DNA of 64,000 nt from Collybiopsis luxurians FD-317 M1 (taxonomy: Eukaryota > Basidiomycota > Agaricomycetes > Agaricales > Omphalotaceae). Below are positions 24,293 through 36,703 of this stretch, in pieces (position 1 is the first letter of the stretch; every line of letters starts with the position of its first letter). The stretch is taken from NCBI GenBank assembly GCA_000827265.1, contig KN834756.1, positions 1,005,205-1,069,204 of the forward strand. The letters are read 5' to 3'. The translations under genes and the position numbers were made by a program. The notes under the pieces are model-generated. The model was not told the DNA's origin. It searched no databases and was given only the letters and a program-made list of their open reading frames with translations.

Positions 24293-24987
24293 TGTTATGC
24301 CCCACACTATTTTTTCCGCTCTTTCCAACCAGTACACTCACCACACGACTCGATAATAGTCCTACCAATCAATTCGGCTCTCCAATTCTGACATGCATTT
24401 TGTGAGGTGAACTAACCAGTTGCTCATTCCAAACTTCTATTCACAAGACCACATGTCTTCCCACAGAGTATAAAAGCCTTGTACCTACATGTCTCACAAT
24501 AATGCTGTTATTACCTGAACTATCTTGATCTGCGTTGTTTCTGTTCTCTTGTTCACTAGTCTATAATATTATTCTGCTTAACACTGAGTCGAGCAAACCC
24601 CATTGACACTGAGTCACTGGCATATCCACTTCTCACTTGTCGAACCAATCAACAAGACTATTCGACTGCCATAGCCTTTCAAATATTCTGTCTCGTAGGG
24701 TAAACGGACACCAAGTCACGAACCTCCCAAGTCAACCCTCATTAATACTGTCTTAATGAGTTCTTTCAATATACAATCTCTAGTTGCACTGAGCTACTAG
24801 ATTTGTTATTCAACACTCGAGGATCATTCCTCTATATCAAATACTCAAACTGTACAGGACTTGATCACTTGTCGTACGTAGCGACTCCCCATTGCATACT
24901 CTGTCTCAGCTGTGGTATAATAAATTACTTTCTATTCACTGAACCTGCTACAAGCTTCAAACAACAAAGGTAGTAAAGGTCCTAACA
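24293..24987 (+). repeat. 5' LTR of copy B
   Basis: TGTTATGCC...GGTCCTAACA, 695 bp. In the stretch compared with the 3' LTR the differences fall at CpG sites; for example GTGAGGTGAAC here (about 24,399) faces GCAAGGCAAAC in the 3' LTR, both derivable from GCGAGGCGAAC. Confidence 0.97.
24469..24512 (+). promoter_or_regulatory. LTR TATA box and self-primer (copy B)
   Basis: TATAAAA at 24,469-24,475 lies 32 nt before AATGCTGTTATT (24,501-24,512), the same arrangement as copy A. Confidence 0.65.
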
Positions 24988-24988
24988 A

Positions 24989-25000
24989 AATAACAGCATT
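24989..25000 (+). promoter_or_regulatory. self-priming PBS (copy B)
   Basis: AATAACAGCATT starts two bases after the LTR end and is the exact complement of 24,501-24,512. Confidence 0.7.
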
Positions 25001-25015
25001 CTCTCCATCACCGAG

Positions 25016-28000
25016 ATGTCTGGGGAATCTGTGAAACATTTTGTAAGTGAACAAGAAAGACGGCATCAAGAACAAGAACACCAAAGAGCAGTGAGAGCTA
25101 CAAGGTTCCAGAGAAGAGAGGAGCAACATGGAGCTTCTACACTGGACAACCACTCAGTTTCATCAGCACCTGTGAGAGGTGCCATACCTTCAAGAATGGG
25201 GGAAATTTTGGAACATAATGATAGAGACCCATTTGACCTGGAAAATCCTGTCGAACACAGGTCTCCTCATGTTCCGGGACACCTGGTTTTGACACCATAT
25301 GTTTTGAGTCGCTCCCAGCAAGGTCAGCCATATCATATTCCAGCTAGAGCTGACTTGAGGCTAGCCATGAGGCCAACACAAAGTGCCCCAATAACACCCA
25401 AAAAAGGAAGGGAACAAGAAACAATTCATTTATCAGAATTAACTCGTTCCCTGGAAGATCCTTGAGGCTTTAGTGTTGGAGTCAGCTTGACACGCCCCTT
25501 CCACACACCAACTCATCCTGAGAATGAGGATTATTATGAAGATATTGGCATATCTCCAATGACACAATATACATCTATAGGGGCAAGACGCGAGGTCATC
25601 TCCCCATTAGAACATATCAGACATCCACTTCCTCTCACACCAAGAGAAGAAGAATCTAAATTTGCATTGCAACAATCAGAATGAGAGATGAGTCAGGGGT
25701 TATACTCATTGGGGCCACTCTCATTAAGGGGCCCACAGTCTCTGTTCAATTTAAAATGGTCTACTCCGATAGTAGAAAGTGATGCGATACAGGCTCAGGG
25801 ATTGTTGAGCCCAATCCCCAATATAGGTAGAAGAACTGTCTTGTTGCTGGAGCAAAGCAGTCCATTACCTGCTCCTCCAATGACAGAAGAATTCATGAAG
25901 GAAACACAGAATTGGAACTGCGAGAGTTCCTTAATGTCCCCTCCCTATCAGAATGTTTGTGTCGTACCGTCGACAGAATTAACACATCAACTGGTTGATT
26001 TACTTCAAATCAACCAATGCACACATTTCAAATTAATAAAGGCAATGCAATATTATATTAGAATTATTAATGGTCAAGACCCAGAAATGAAGGACAATTT
26101 CTGGGTACTAGCTGCCTATTTTTGGAAACGTCTAATGCAACAACCTTCCCAATTACCTAATGGGATAAATAATGAAATATTCCAGTCAAAAGAAGTATAT
26201 GAAGGAGCCCTATGGCTATCACAGCTGATTATGGATCCTGAATGAATGGAAATGGTGAATGAGGCCACCATGAGGTGTCTTGAGTCAATATGAAGATCAC
26301 GAATCGATTTTCTGCTCAATACAATAGTGGATAACAAAGGGAGGAAAATGCTGAACTCTCCTACGTTATCACTATTAGATAAAGTGGAACAAGGACAATC
26401 TGTGAGAGCAGACAACCTTATTGGGGGTTACAGTTATACAAGTCAATTTTGGGACCAGCAGAAAATAGCTCAGGTGGCAAAGGAGTATTGTAAATCTATG
26501 GGAAATACTAATACTCCAAGCTATGAGGATCTGGAAGAGTTGAGACAACTTCCACCTACTGAACTGGACTGCAGGCTGCTAATAGTACCCAAAGAAAGGG
26601 GTGAACACCAGGTGAGGACAACTGATGGGGTTTGGGAACTCAAACCCTCCTCAGGAAAGGCTTGAAGGGAGGAGAATGAATTCTTTTCAGAAAGAACTGT
26701 GAGATGTTTGGCATTGCAAAATGCCAGCGACACACTGATGAGTGCAATAAATCCTTGAGACAAGGATATTTGCCTAGCGAAGCAGTACAAGGAGAGAATC
26801 CATGGGGACATGGGAGGCTCCTGGGTAATAAAAGCCCAGGTGGAATCAGTGACAGATGAGCAGGAGGCTGCTAAGACCACAGGGGATCCTCACATGTGCC
26901 TCAAAACCCAAACCAAGCAGGAGATTTTCTCTCCTAGAGCAGAACATTTGCAAGCTGGAAGCTCAAAAGTAGATATTGGAGGTGAAATTCCTCTTGATGC
27001 AGCTCTACAATTGGAAAGATGGGCTGCCTGAGACAAGTATGCTGTATCGACAACTCATTTTGCTAATGAAACTCACCCTGTGGGCCAATATCCCGAACAA
27101 ACAGTGACAGAGCCCAATTTGGGATGCTCTTTATGGCCGAATCATTTAGGATTCAGGACTGACGGTCCAACATACCATAGGAGAGAAACACCCAAAGCTT
27201 TCCATGAGAATAATTGCTTGGAAGGACCTGGTTGGAATGCCAGGGGTTTGGTAAATTCCCCAAATACCACTGGACTGGGAATTCCTTTCTCGTCTCAATA
27301 TTCAGATCCTGGAAACACGGCCCAAGTCAGTGAACAGCAAAACCAATGGGAGACATTGGGACCAAGTCAGGTAAAACAGTGGAATATGGCATATGCCTCA
27401 CCTTCAGGGGAAAGGAATGAATTTGAGAACAAAGGATTTAACTTTGTGAGAAGTCGAGATAACAGGGACCTTTCATTTTCTGAAGATCAGCTCCGCCCTT
27501 CAGCTCTCGAGACTCATCACCCAATGCCCCCATTAGAGAAAAAGGAATTCACTCCCCTACAAAATGTAAAGGGTATAGGAAAAGTGGTTAATCCTTTCAC
27601 TAGGGAATTGAGTCACCAGATTTCCCAACCACTGAGAGTCCTGGAAGTCCTCCCTCAACAGCCTGCAATTCATCAGACAGTACATGTTCCACCACCAGTA
27701 GTTGTGGAAACTGTTTCTCAGGCTGCAGGATTCACTCCACCTGTATTTACAGCTGCTCCTAGGCAATACGTCCACCTGACTGCCAGAAATTCTGACTCGA
27801 TACCTGCAATTCCACATAGATCACTGGGACGAGTAACAAATGATTATCACCCTATCGTCTCAATACAGCAAGAACCAGCAAGAGTTCCAGCTGATCAATA
27901 TTGGAGATCGGGGACTCGAGAGTATAGACCCTACGTAGCTGAGCTGACATATGACTACTCAAATTGTGCCAGTACCTATAGAGGGTATGGAGTAGCAGGA

Positions 28001-29149
28001 GCTCCAGGAGGACCTCTGGGAGGACCTCTGTATGGAGGAGTCATGCAGACGGGAGAAATTAGTGAGGGAAATTTGGAGAGAGAAAGAGATAGTAGAAATG
28101 GCAGTTTTAGAGGGGGGTCTGGAGGTGGTGGACCAGGGGGACTGGGAGGACCAGGTAGTCCAGGAGGACCACCTGACGATCCTGACAATTGGGGGTCAAA
28201 TCACGATGCATATTGGCACCTGGCAAATGGATGGGTAGCTGTATGAGGCCCCAGAGGTGAAAGAGGAGAACCGGGTCCCGCAGGACGAGACGCAAGTCAG
28301 ATTCCAGAATTCAATCAGTGAAAAGATCGATTAAATAAGGAAGTGAAACTTGATGTCAAAAAACCTGACTCATTCAATGGCTCGGATAGGTGGAAATGGG
28401 AACCTTTCCTCTTGCAAGTCCATTGCACTTTCATGGCCAAACCTACTATCTACGAGAACGACTCAGATAAAATTGGTTTTGCTGTCTCGTATTTGACAGG
28501 GGCAGCGGCTACTCACTACAATAATTTGTTGAAACAGGAAGAAGCTGGAATCCCTGTCCCTGCTCTTCATACTTGGATTGACTTTGTTGCAGAGTTCATG
28601 TCATATTTTGGATTATTCAATCCTGCACAAGACGCACAGGTGAAACTGGCCTGGATCAAGCAGATGGACAACGAATCATTTGCGACATTTATTATTTGAT
28701 TCCAGGAGTATGCATTCAAGACAGGATACAATGACACAGCATTAGTAGCAATGCTCCGAGGGGCAGTAACCAGGAGTCTTGATGTTACAGTAGCGGCTCA
28801 AACTCATCCCCCTCAGAATTATCCACAATGGGTACAGCAATTCCAGGAGTTGGACAATTCAATTCGTGCAACCAATGCAGCTCATTCTCATGGAGGAAAT
28901 TCTGGTTTTGGGACGTATAATCCTATGGCCCCATCAAATTCTCAAAACTCTAACCCACAACAAGGATCCAATAATAATAACCCCCAGCAAGCAGGGGGTC
29001 AACAAGGTAGGAATCAAGGTAATTGGACCAATCGACAAAGAGGAGCTGCAGCTTGGGATAGTAATGTAAATTTGGACAATATTAGTGGTACAGTATATGG
29101 ACAATCTGAAGACTTGCAGAAAAATTTCCAAAAAATATCTCTGATTTAG
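25016..29149 (+). pseudogene. gag: gag / ORF1 of copy B
   Basis: From ATG 25,016 to the deletion junction near 29,120 one reading frame is kept and broken only by TGA codons (25,463, 25,682, 26,243, 26,663, 28,244, 28,697 and others). Copy A has CGA or CAA at several of them. The first ~1,000 codons have no recognised domain but include a well-conserved block with ELTHQLVDLLQINQCTHFK. Next come a Gly-rich, collagen-like part (27,990-28,300, GPRGERGEPGPAGRD) and the capsid domain (28,370-28,860, FNGSDRWKWEPFL, FVAEFMSYFGLF, AWIKQMDNESFA). The zinc knuckle is deleted, and a short out-of-frame tail ends at 29,149. Confidence 0.9.
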
Positions 29150-32100
29150 ATACTCCAATCCCACTTGAATTATTCGATGGACAGCCAACTTCGGCAGGGG
29201 ATATAACAAAAATCTTTAAAGATACTATCAGCTTTGCCGACGGTTCAATTCAAACAGTCGAATTCCTAATAACCCCACTACACCCAACAGCTCCTATTGT
29301 GTTAGGTTTACCATGGCTCAAAGAATTCAATCCTGAAATAAATTGGAAGGATTTGACTTTGACATTCCAAGGAAGAGAACAAATTTCAGCTTCACTAGTT
29401 GATTCATTCACCGGTACATGGAACTTGAATACTAGCGAGAAGCAGGATACCTCAGACCCTGACTTGAAACACAAATCAGCCTATAAAGAACAAGAAAATG
29501 TGGATGTAGACTTGTCAGTTTTGGAATTCAACAAATGGTTGCTTTATACGAATTGGGCTAATGATTACGACAAGGATCTCAAAAAATGGAAAAATAAATA
29601 CAATATAGGGGAAAATGGAAATGGATACTCCGAGAAAGCATTGAAAGCTTTGGCAGAAAGGATTGACAGAAGAAGTTCGAAACTGCCAGCATACAAGCAG
29701 AAACGGAGGTGGATATATAAACAAGTTGGAAAATTGCATCAGGATTCTATTTCACAAAGCCTGTTGACAAGGGTATTAAATATCTTGAAAACCCCTGCAC
29801 TCCAGCAACAGAGAAAACATACAAAATGAGGGATGAAGATAGGAAAACCTGAAAAGGTCAAAAGGAGAACGGGTCCAAACCTCCCAGGCAAGTCAGTAAG
29901 CCTCATAAGTGCAGCTGCAATGGACACTATAATACGAGACAGGACACCTGCCTATTTCCTGCATATCACCACAGTCTCGAATCAAGTGAATAATGACGAC
30001 ACCACTAATATGGAAAAGTCTGCAACTTACAAGTTGATTCAAGGAAATAGGGAAGCTAAAGAAAGACTTCTGACAGAAGCAGAGACTGGAGAATCTCAAA
30101 AAGATGAAGAAGAGATACTCAAACATGTTCCTGAGAAGTATCGAGACTTCTTGGACGTGTTCTCCCCAGGAGAGGCGAAGGTCTTACCTCCACACCGTCC
30201 GTACAATTTAAAAATTGAGATGGAAGGAGACTCAGCCCCTCCATTTGGGAAACTCTATAACATGTTGGAAATGGAACTAAAAGCCCTAAAGGATTATATC
30301 AATGATATGCTAGGGAAAGGGTTTATTAGAGCCTCCAACTTGCCTGCTGGGGCTCCAGTTCTATTCGTAAAAAAGAAGGACGGAAGCCTAAGGCTTTGTG
30401 TTGACTATTGGGCCTTAAATGGAATCACAAGGAAGAATAGGTATCCCTTACCCCTTATAGGCCCACTTGTTGACCAACTACGAAAGGCAAAATATTTTAC
30501 GAAACTCGATTTGAGAGCAGGATATAACAATGTCTGAATAGCGGAAGGCCACGAGTGGAAAATAGCATTTCATATGTGATACAGATCCTACGAAATGTTG
30601 GTCATGCCTTTTGGGTTAACAAATGCCCCTTCGGCTTTCCAATTTTTTATGAACAACATTTTCCATGATTTACTGGATGTATGTGTGGTTATTTACTTGG
30701 ACAACATTCTCATTTATTCAGATGACAAAAAAACCCACAAGGAACAAGTCCAAAAGGTATTACAAAGGCTACGAGACAACCACCTACACGTGAAACCAGA
30801 AAAATGCAGTTTCGATACTGACACAGTTGAATATTTGGGGGTAATAATAAATCCCAAAGGGGTGCCGATGGATCAGTCCAAAGTCAAAGCCATAACATCT
30901 TGGCCGGCTCCACAGAATATAAAAGAACTGCAGTCATTCTTGGGTTTTGCAAATTTCTATTGCAGATTTATTGACAATTATAGTGGCATAACGAAAGCCC
31001 TAATGTCACTACTGCGAAAGGATGCCATTTGGCATTGGGACAAGTCATGTCAAAGGTGTTTCAATTTATTAAAAAATGCCTTTACACATGCCCCGGTGCT
31101 ACGACATTTCGACCCAGAACTTCCAATTATTCTGGAATGTGACACATCGGATTGGGCAATAGCAGGAATATTGTCTCAGCTGGATCCGAAAACTGGAGAA
31201 ATACATCCGATTGCCTTTCATACTCAATCCATGATACCAGCAGAAATAAACTACAATATTTACAACAAAGAACTACTGGCTATCGTGGAATGTTTTAAAG
31301 TTTGGAGAGCCTATTGTGACGGTTCAAGATTCCAAATCCAAGTTTATTTCAATCACAACAACCTGCAGTGGTTTATGATGACCAAACAGCTGTCAGCAAG
31401 ACAAGCGAGGTGGTCAGAGGCCTTATCAGGATTTGACTTCCGAATCAACTATAGACCCAGAACCTTGGGAGCAAAACCAGATGCTCTGACAAGATGAGCA
31501 GATGTATACCCAAAGAAAGGAATTGATAGGGACTCTGGGGGAGCAGGAAGAGAGCAGATACTGATTCCTCCAGAATGACTCAATGCAGCATTGTTTTTGA
31601 ATGAGGATTTATTATTGGAACAGATTCGAAAGGCAGAACAAGACAAATTCATGCGAGACACAATAAAGCAGATTTGAGAAGGAAAGATTAAAAATGTGGT
31701 ATTTGAGAATGGGTTACTTAAACAACAAGGTTGGATATATGTCCCTAATGACACAGACCTTTGACGGGACATACTATCTGCCTATCACAATCACGCACTT
31801 AGAGGACATCTGGGTGAGAAGAAAACAAAAAAGATACTCAATCAGTTGTTCTTTTGGAAAGGAAGCAGCAAGGACGTACATCACTACGTACAAAGCTGCC
31901 ATACTTGTATAAGATCCAAAGCTAGAAGAACTCTCTGATATGGGAATCTGAAACCTCTACCCATTGGGCAAAGACCCTGGAGCTCAATTTCAATGGACCA
32001 TTTAGTACAACTCCCAAAAGCAGGAAAGGAACAATTCGATGCAATCCTAGTAGTAGTAGATTGGCTCATGAAACAGGCCATCTATATTCCCTGTCACATG

Positions 32101-33135
32101 ACAGACACTGCAAAGGAATTTGCAAGACTATTCCTCAAAAATGTATTCTTGACACATGGGCTACCAGTGGATATCATCTCAGATCAAGAAAGCTTGTTCA
32201 TCTCCCAGTTTTGGAAGGAATTGTGTTAGATACTTGGTATCGAGTCTCATCTCTCGACAGCATATCACCCTCAAACAGATGGACAGACAGAGAGAACTAA
32301 TCAAAGCCTCAAAGGATACCTAAGAATCTATACATCTTACGACCAAGATGACTGGGATGCCTTATTACCTATCGCAGAATTTGTATACAACAACACTCCC
32401 CATTCAACTACAGGATTAACACCCTTCTTTGCAAATAAAGGATACCATCTGAAACTTTCAATTAACCTTTCAAAGGTGAATGACTCGGAAGCAAACCAGT
32501 ATGCTACCAAGTTAAAAGAAATACACAAATATTTAAAACAATGAAGATACGAAGCAAACGAGGCAGCAGCGAATCAGTTCAATTGCCACTGTGCCGGAAA
32601 TCCTGATTGGAAAAAGGGCAACCAAGTCTGGTTGGATATGGGTAACATCTGAACAAGAAGGCCTACCAAAAAATTGGATCACAAGTGGGCAGGACCCTAT
32701 ACAATACTCAATAAAATAGGATCTCATGCCTATCAACTTGAGTTACCAGGGGACCTACAATGAATCCATAATGTATTCCACATTGATAGACTAAAACCCC
32801 ATCATCTGGATCCTTTCCAGCGAGTCATATTGCCACCCCCACCAATTTTCATTAAAGGGGAACTGGAATATGAAGTTGAGTCAATAAAAGACAGTCATCC
32901 AATGGGAGAAACAGACAGAGGAATCCAGTATTTAATCAAATGGAAAGGGTATGACGAGGAGTCCTGGATTCCCTGGAAAGGTATGGTAGGAAGTATTGAT
33001 CTGATTCGCGAATGGGAGAAAGCACATCTGAGGAAACAAAAGTTACCTCTCCAGCTCCTCAAAGAACTCAAAAGCCTAGCCCTGCACGATGAGGAGGAAA
33101 GGGAGTTGAGACAAGCAGCTGAAGCTGTCATGTAA
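29150..33135 (+). pseudogene. pol: pol of copy B: RT, RNase H, integrase, chromodomain
   Basis: One frame is kept from 29,299 to 33,135; the interrupting stops I inspected are TGA. Protease is reduced to its C-terminal part (LGLPWLKEFNPEINW, 29,305). RT spans about 30,190-30,900 with its catalytic motif changed to YLDN (30,694-30,705). RNase H is about 31,130-31,490 (ILECDTSDWAIAGILSQLD). Integrase has the HHCC finger (HNHALRGHLGEKK ... CHTC, 31,789-31,910) and core DDE residues in SISMDHL (31,990), ISDQESLF (32,178) and [11 protein letters not shown] (32,275). A chromodomain (YLIKWKGYDEESWIPW, 32,930-32,980) precedes a basic tail and the TAA. This is chromovirus architecture; the chromodomain would target heterochromatin. 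Confidence 0.93.
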
Positions 33136-33173
33136 TCAGGAGAAACAAGTCTCAAAATTGAAACCTCAACCTT

Positions 33174-33189
33174 AAAGGGGGGGTAAAAG
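33174..33189 (+). promoter_or_regulatory. internal polypurine tract (PPT1) after pol, copy B
   Basis: The 16-nt stretch is all purine (AAA, then G7, then AAAAG) except for one T, and lies 38 nt after the pol stop. It resembles PPT2 before the 3' LTR and is conserved in copy C at 62,092-62,106. It may be the ancestral 3' PPT or an extra plus-strand primer. Confidence 0.55.
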
Positions 33190-33342
33190 CAATACTTCAA
33201 GTTTTTGTTTCCAATTTCTCGACACATTTCTCTTTATTATTATCAAAAAATCATAACAAATTCACAATTCTATTTCAGGGAAATAAAGCATACAGTGGGC
33301 ATAGATTGGGATATACAGGTACAGAAGGCTGGAATGGAAGGA

Positions 33343-34286
33343 CTATTCAAAGGACAACTCAATTAATTTGTCATGTTCAGCTCGAACATTGAAAGGGATT
33401 CCAAATACTTCCTCCAGTTCCTGGGCATATAAATTTTCAACATGCTCAATCTCCATCTGCTCCCGTATATCCTGCAAGGTCAGAGCCATATGGAGGCTGG
33501 GATCCGCCAATTCATCTTCATTCTTTTTGACCAACGAATAGGTCAAAGGATCCTCCCCAGTGTGAACAAAGTAGGCATTAGGGTGACCAGACAAAAAATC
33601 ACTACAGGAGATGTATTGCGAGTCTCGACAAGAGTACTGGAAAGGGAAGTGGTATCGAGAGAAGGAATGAAATTGGATAGGGAATCGGGAGTAGAGTCAC
33701 TCTTCGTCTCGAAAGCAAAGGAGTCAGAGGAAGGACCACCCCATATGTCCATAGGGGCAACGGTGCTAGTAGTCACTGGTTCCAAGGGCAGATCTCCAAT
33801 ATTCAAGAGACAACAAAGCTCCTCGTAAATGCCATGAAATCGAGATAATTCAACTCCACGCCCCTTGGCCAAAGCTTCAGCAGCAAGTTGGAGGTTGTGG
33901 GACTTGACGAGAGAGTCTCGCAACTCCTTAATAACCTGATCTTGTTCCTTAATGGTCACTTCAGCAGTTTTGTGAAGATATCTGGCTTCCTGGGTGGCTC
34001 GCGAGGAAAGATCAGTGAGCCATGGAAACCCTATGACAAGTCAAAAAAGACATACAGATGACTCGAGCATCTTATCTTCAAATTCCTGCATGGTTCAACT
34101 CAAGAGTTCTCATAACTCATGGATCTCATAGGATTGACCCTCGACAACCCTCTGCAGTCACCCAAACTCACAACAAGCTTGGTTCACAAGGACAGCCTGA
34201 TCAGACATGACTTGAGAAATACTCTCAGCAGCATCAGCGAGATGATCTAGGAACAAAGCTGAGTCAAAAGGAGAAGGGGAAGCCAT
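33343..34286 (-). pseudogene. antisense gene X2 of family 1 (copy B)
   Basis: The minus-strand ATG at 34,286 opens MASPSPFDSALFLDHLADA. A coiled-coil-prone region with AAESISQVMSDQ, RYLHKTAEVTIKEQDQVI and KELRDSLVKSHNLQLAAEAL follows. Then come ELCCLLNIGDLPLEPVTTS, a Ser/Thr-rich part, and a conserved tail SGHPNAYFVHTGEDPLTYS ... EVFGIPFNVRAEHDKLIEL ending at 33,343. One intron matches that of copy C. TATA-like TGATAAAAGG lies about 60 nt upstream. TGA and one frameshift near 33,590 break this copy. No known family is recognised. It converges on pol, with stops 208 bp apart. Confidence 0.7.
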
Positions 34287-34586
34287 GACAAGGGAGGATC
34301 TCAAAATGAGGATCTTGAAATAGTCTCAAAAAGTGTCCTTTTATCAAGACAAGGATGCCTGATACAAACCTAATAAGGAACAAAACATGCAGCCACATGC
34401 ATATGCCTCATGGAAACTTTTGAATACTTTGATTCTCAGGAGATATCTTATTTCGAACCCAGGGCAACTTCTTATTTCACACAAAGGAGGGGCCAAAAAA
34501 GAAAAAGACTTAATTTAGGAAAGGAAACTACAAAAAATTTGGAATGGGAATCTATCTAGATACAAGAAATTTATGAGCCAACAGTC

Positions 34587-36518
34587 CTACAAACTACTAG
34601 AAGAAGGTTTTGCAGGCGAGGCAGCAGCAAACTGCCCCCGGACTGACTCAAAAAGCTGCTGAAGTTGGGCAAGTTCTTCATTTCACAACTTCAACTCTTC
34701 TGATGTGACTTGATGGGCCTCTTCACTTGCAGCCAATTTCTCCTTTAACTCCTCTATCTCGCCATCCTGAGCTTCCACTGCTCCCCTTAGTTGTTGAACC
34801 TCCTGTAAGATACCTTAGCAAAACATGAAACCACTCAAAAGAGAAGAAGGAAACTTACTGTCAATGGAACATCACCCTTGAAATGCCTCACAAAGGATTT
34901 CAGACAATTTAGCTCCTTGTCCTTCTCCTCCAACTGACTGTCCCACGAAGACACCTGTTCCTTCAAATGGAGATTCTCAGTCTCCAAATGATCCGACTTC
35001 TGCAACAAAGCTTGATACTCCCGATAGGCTCGGAGGAGCTCATCTTGCTGAGCATCAACGATATTGGCTGAGGACAAATTAATCATCAAGAGAGACTCGA
35101 CAAACTGGGTTAACCTGGAATTTGAGAACGGGGCGGCAGGATCGGAAGAGGGATTTTTCTATGGAGGGGACGCAGAAACAATTAGTGATACAACAAAAAT
35201 CCAGAAATGAAGGAGTGACTCACCATTTGCTCCTCGAGATCATTAAAAATGCCCTGAACCAGTCCATCCACCAAGGCCCAGAGATCTTGCTCTAACATTA
35301 CCTTACCGCAACTGGACAACAACTCAGCAACTTGCATGATGATGCATTTGATGGCAGTCCATATCACTGAAAAAGGAATTAGTTAGAACGGCGACATGAA
35401 TGAAAGAATAGTGAAACTCACTTTTATCCCGAGTAGCGGAAGAGGGGTCAGAAGGGTCTTGCTTAATGAGAGGTTCAAAAAACCAGGTTTTCAAACTGGA
35501 AACCTTGCAATAGGACCGGTTGTCAATGGCCTTCCAGACAGGGGCGGGAGGTGTCAGAACAGGAACAGGGGGAGGTGGAACTTCTTTGGGACAGTCCAAG
35601 GTCATGGCGTCCAGCTCTTCTGGAGCTCCCATCTCCACGTCGACATCGATGGTGTCGCGAATGACCTCCTTACCCTTACAAGACAAAGTCGGAATGTCCT
35701 GTTCGCAACTCGACTCCCCTAAATGCATTGACTCCTGTCGAAGGAGCTGACTCTTTCAAAAGGCATTCGAAGAGACGACTAGAAAGATACTGAGTACTTA
35801 TACTAACCAAAGACTCATTGGACTCACCAGCTTTCCTTTTACCTTCCAAAACCCTCGGTCCATCTGATGATAGTCCCAACTCCTCCAGATGATTACAGTA
35901 GTAAGGGGTTTTTTGCAACCCTGCCATTAAGGCATTCCATTCTTTGCCCTGAATAGCAAATAGCCCTTGACTTGACACAATACAATAGGCGGCAATGAGG
36001 GGCAGCTTAGCGAGGATGTGGAATTGAAGGAGACAAAAGATACTCTGGAAGGAACAAAACTTCTTGCTAGAAGGATAGTTCACTTCACAAGTACTGCACG
36101 ATAAAGAGTTTGGGTGAAGGGAGCATGAGGAGTGAAGATTATGCAACTTGCAATACTCGCACGATGGATAGCTCCTGAAAATATTTCCCCACTCTTTGAC
36201 ATCTACCCTATCCAGAACCTCGGGACTTGAGTTGGCCAGATACACATCTTCATAAATGGGCTGGAGGCTGGTAGGAAGGGAAGTGGGAACGCTGTCTGTT
36301 ATGGAGATGGAGGGATACCGGAGACGCATGCTGCATTCAAAGGCCACATGCTGCATTTTCTTGGCTGATGGGGGAGCTGAGGGAAGAGCGTTGGAGAAGG
36401 GAACCACAGAGGCCGATTGGAGAGGCTGCGGAACCTTGAGGATGAGTCAGGGCTTTGACCCTCCTGAATTACTTGAAGATGCGATAGGTTGGTCAGGAAA
36501 CATTTGAGAGGACGACAT
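34587..36518 (-). pseudogene. antisense gene X1 of family 1 (copy B): Cys-rich finger plus coiled coil
   Basis: The ATG at 36,518 (MSSSQMFPDQ) lies about 50 nt after a TATA box (CCTTATAAAG, 36,565-36,574). Near 36,050-36,170 a finger-like array CEYC-x8-CSLH-x5-CSTC-x10-C is seen. Then follow MHLGESSCEQ ... MGAPEELDAMTLD (about 35,600-35,730), VWKAIDNRSYCKVSSLKTWFF, MLEQDLWALVDGLVQGIF (about 35,260-35,310) and a coiled coil DELLRAYREYQALLQKSDHL with ENLHLKEQVSSWDSQLEEKD (34,900-35,060). A second coil (EEIEELKEKLAAS-like, 34,720-34,790) ends in SSSSL at the TAG 34,587. At least three GT-AG introns coincide with those of copy C. TGA codons and frame breaks are present. It could be a nucleic-acid- or chromatin-binding accessory protein; this is inference. 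Confidence 0.72.
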
Positions 36519-36703
36519 AATGGTAAGAGAAAGAGAGGAAATTGACTCAAAGACCCAGAGTGTCAGCTTTATAAGGACTTTGGACTTAGAGTTTTTGATC
36601 AAAATCCAGCAGCCGGCACATCAGAACTCAATCTGATGGCACGGCAGTCATAACACTGTGTTGCATCAAATGCTATGCATCCTTTCAAGGGCTCAAGGAC
36701 CTT

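Noticed and set aside
25016..33135. Alternative genetic code reading TGA as Arg
   Set aside because: Sister copies have CGA or CAA at the same sites and TGA also appears by random CpG decay in LTRs and DNA transposons; deamination explains all of it.
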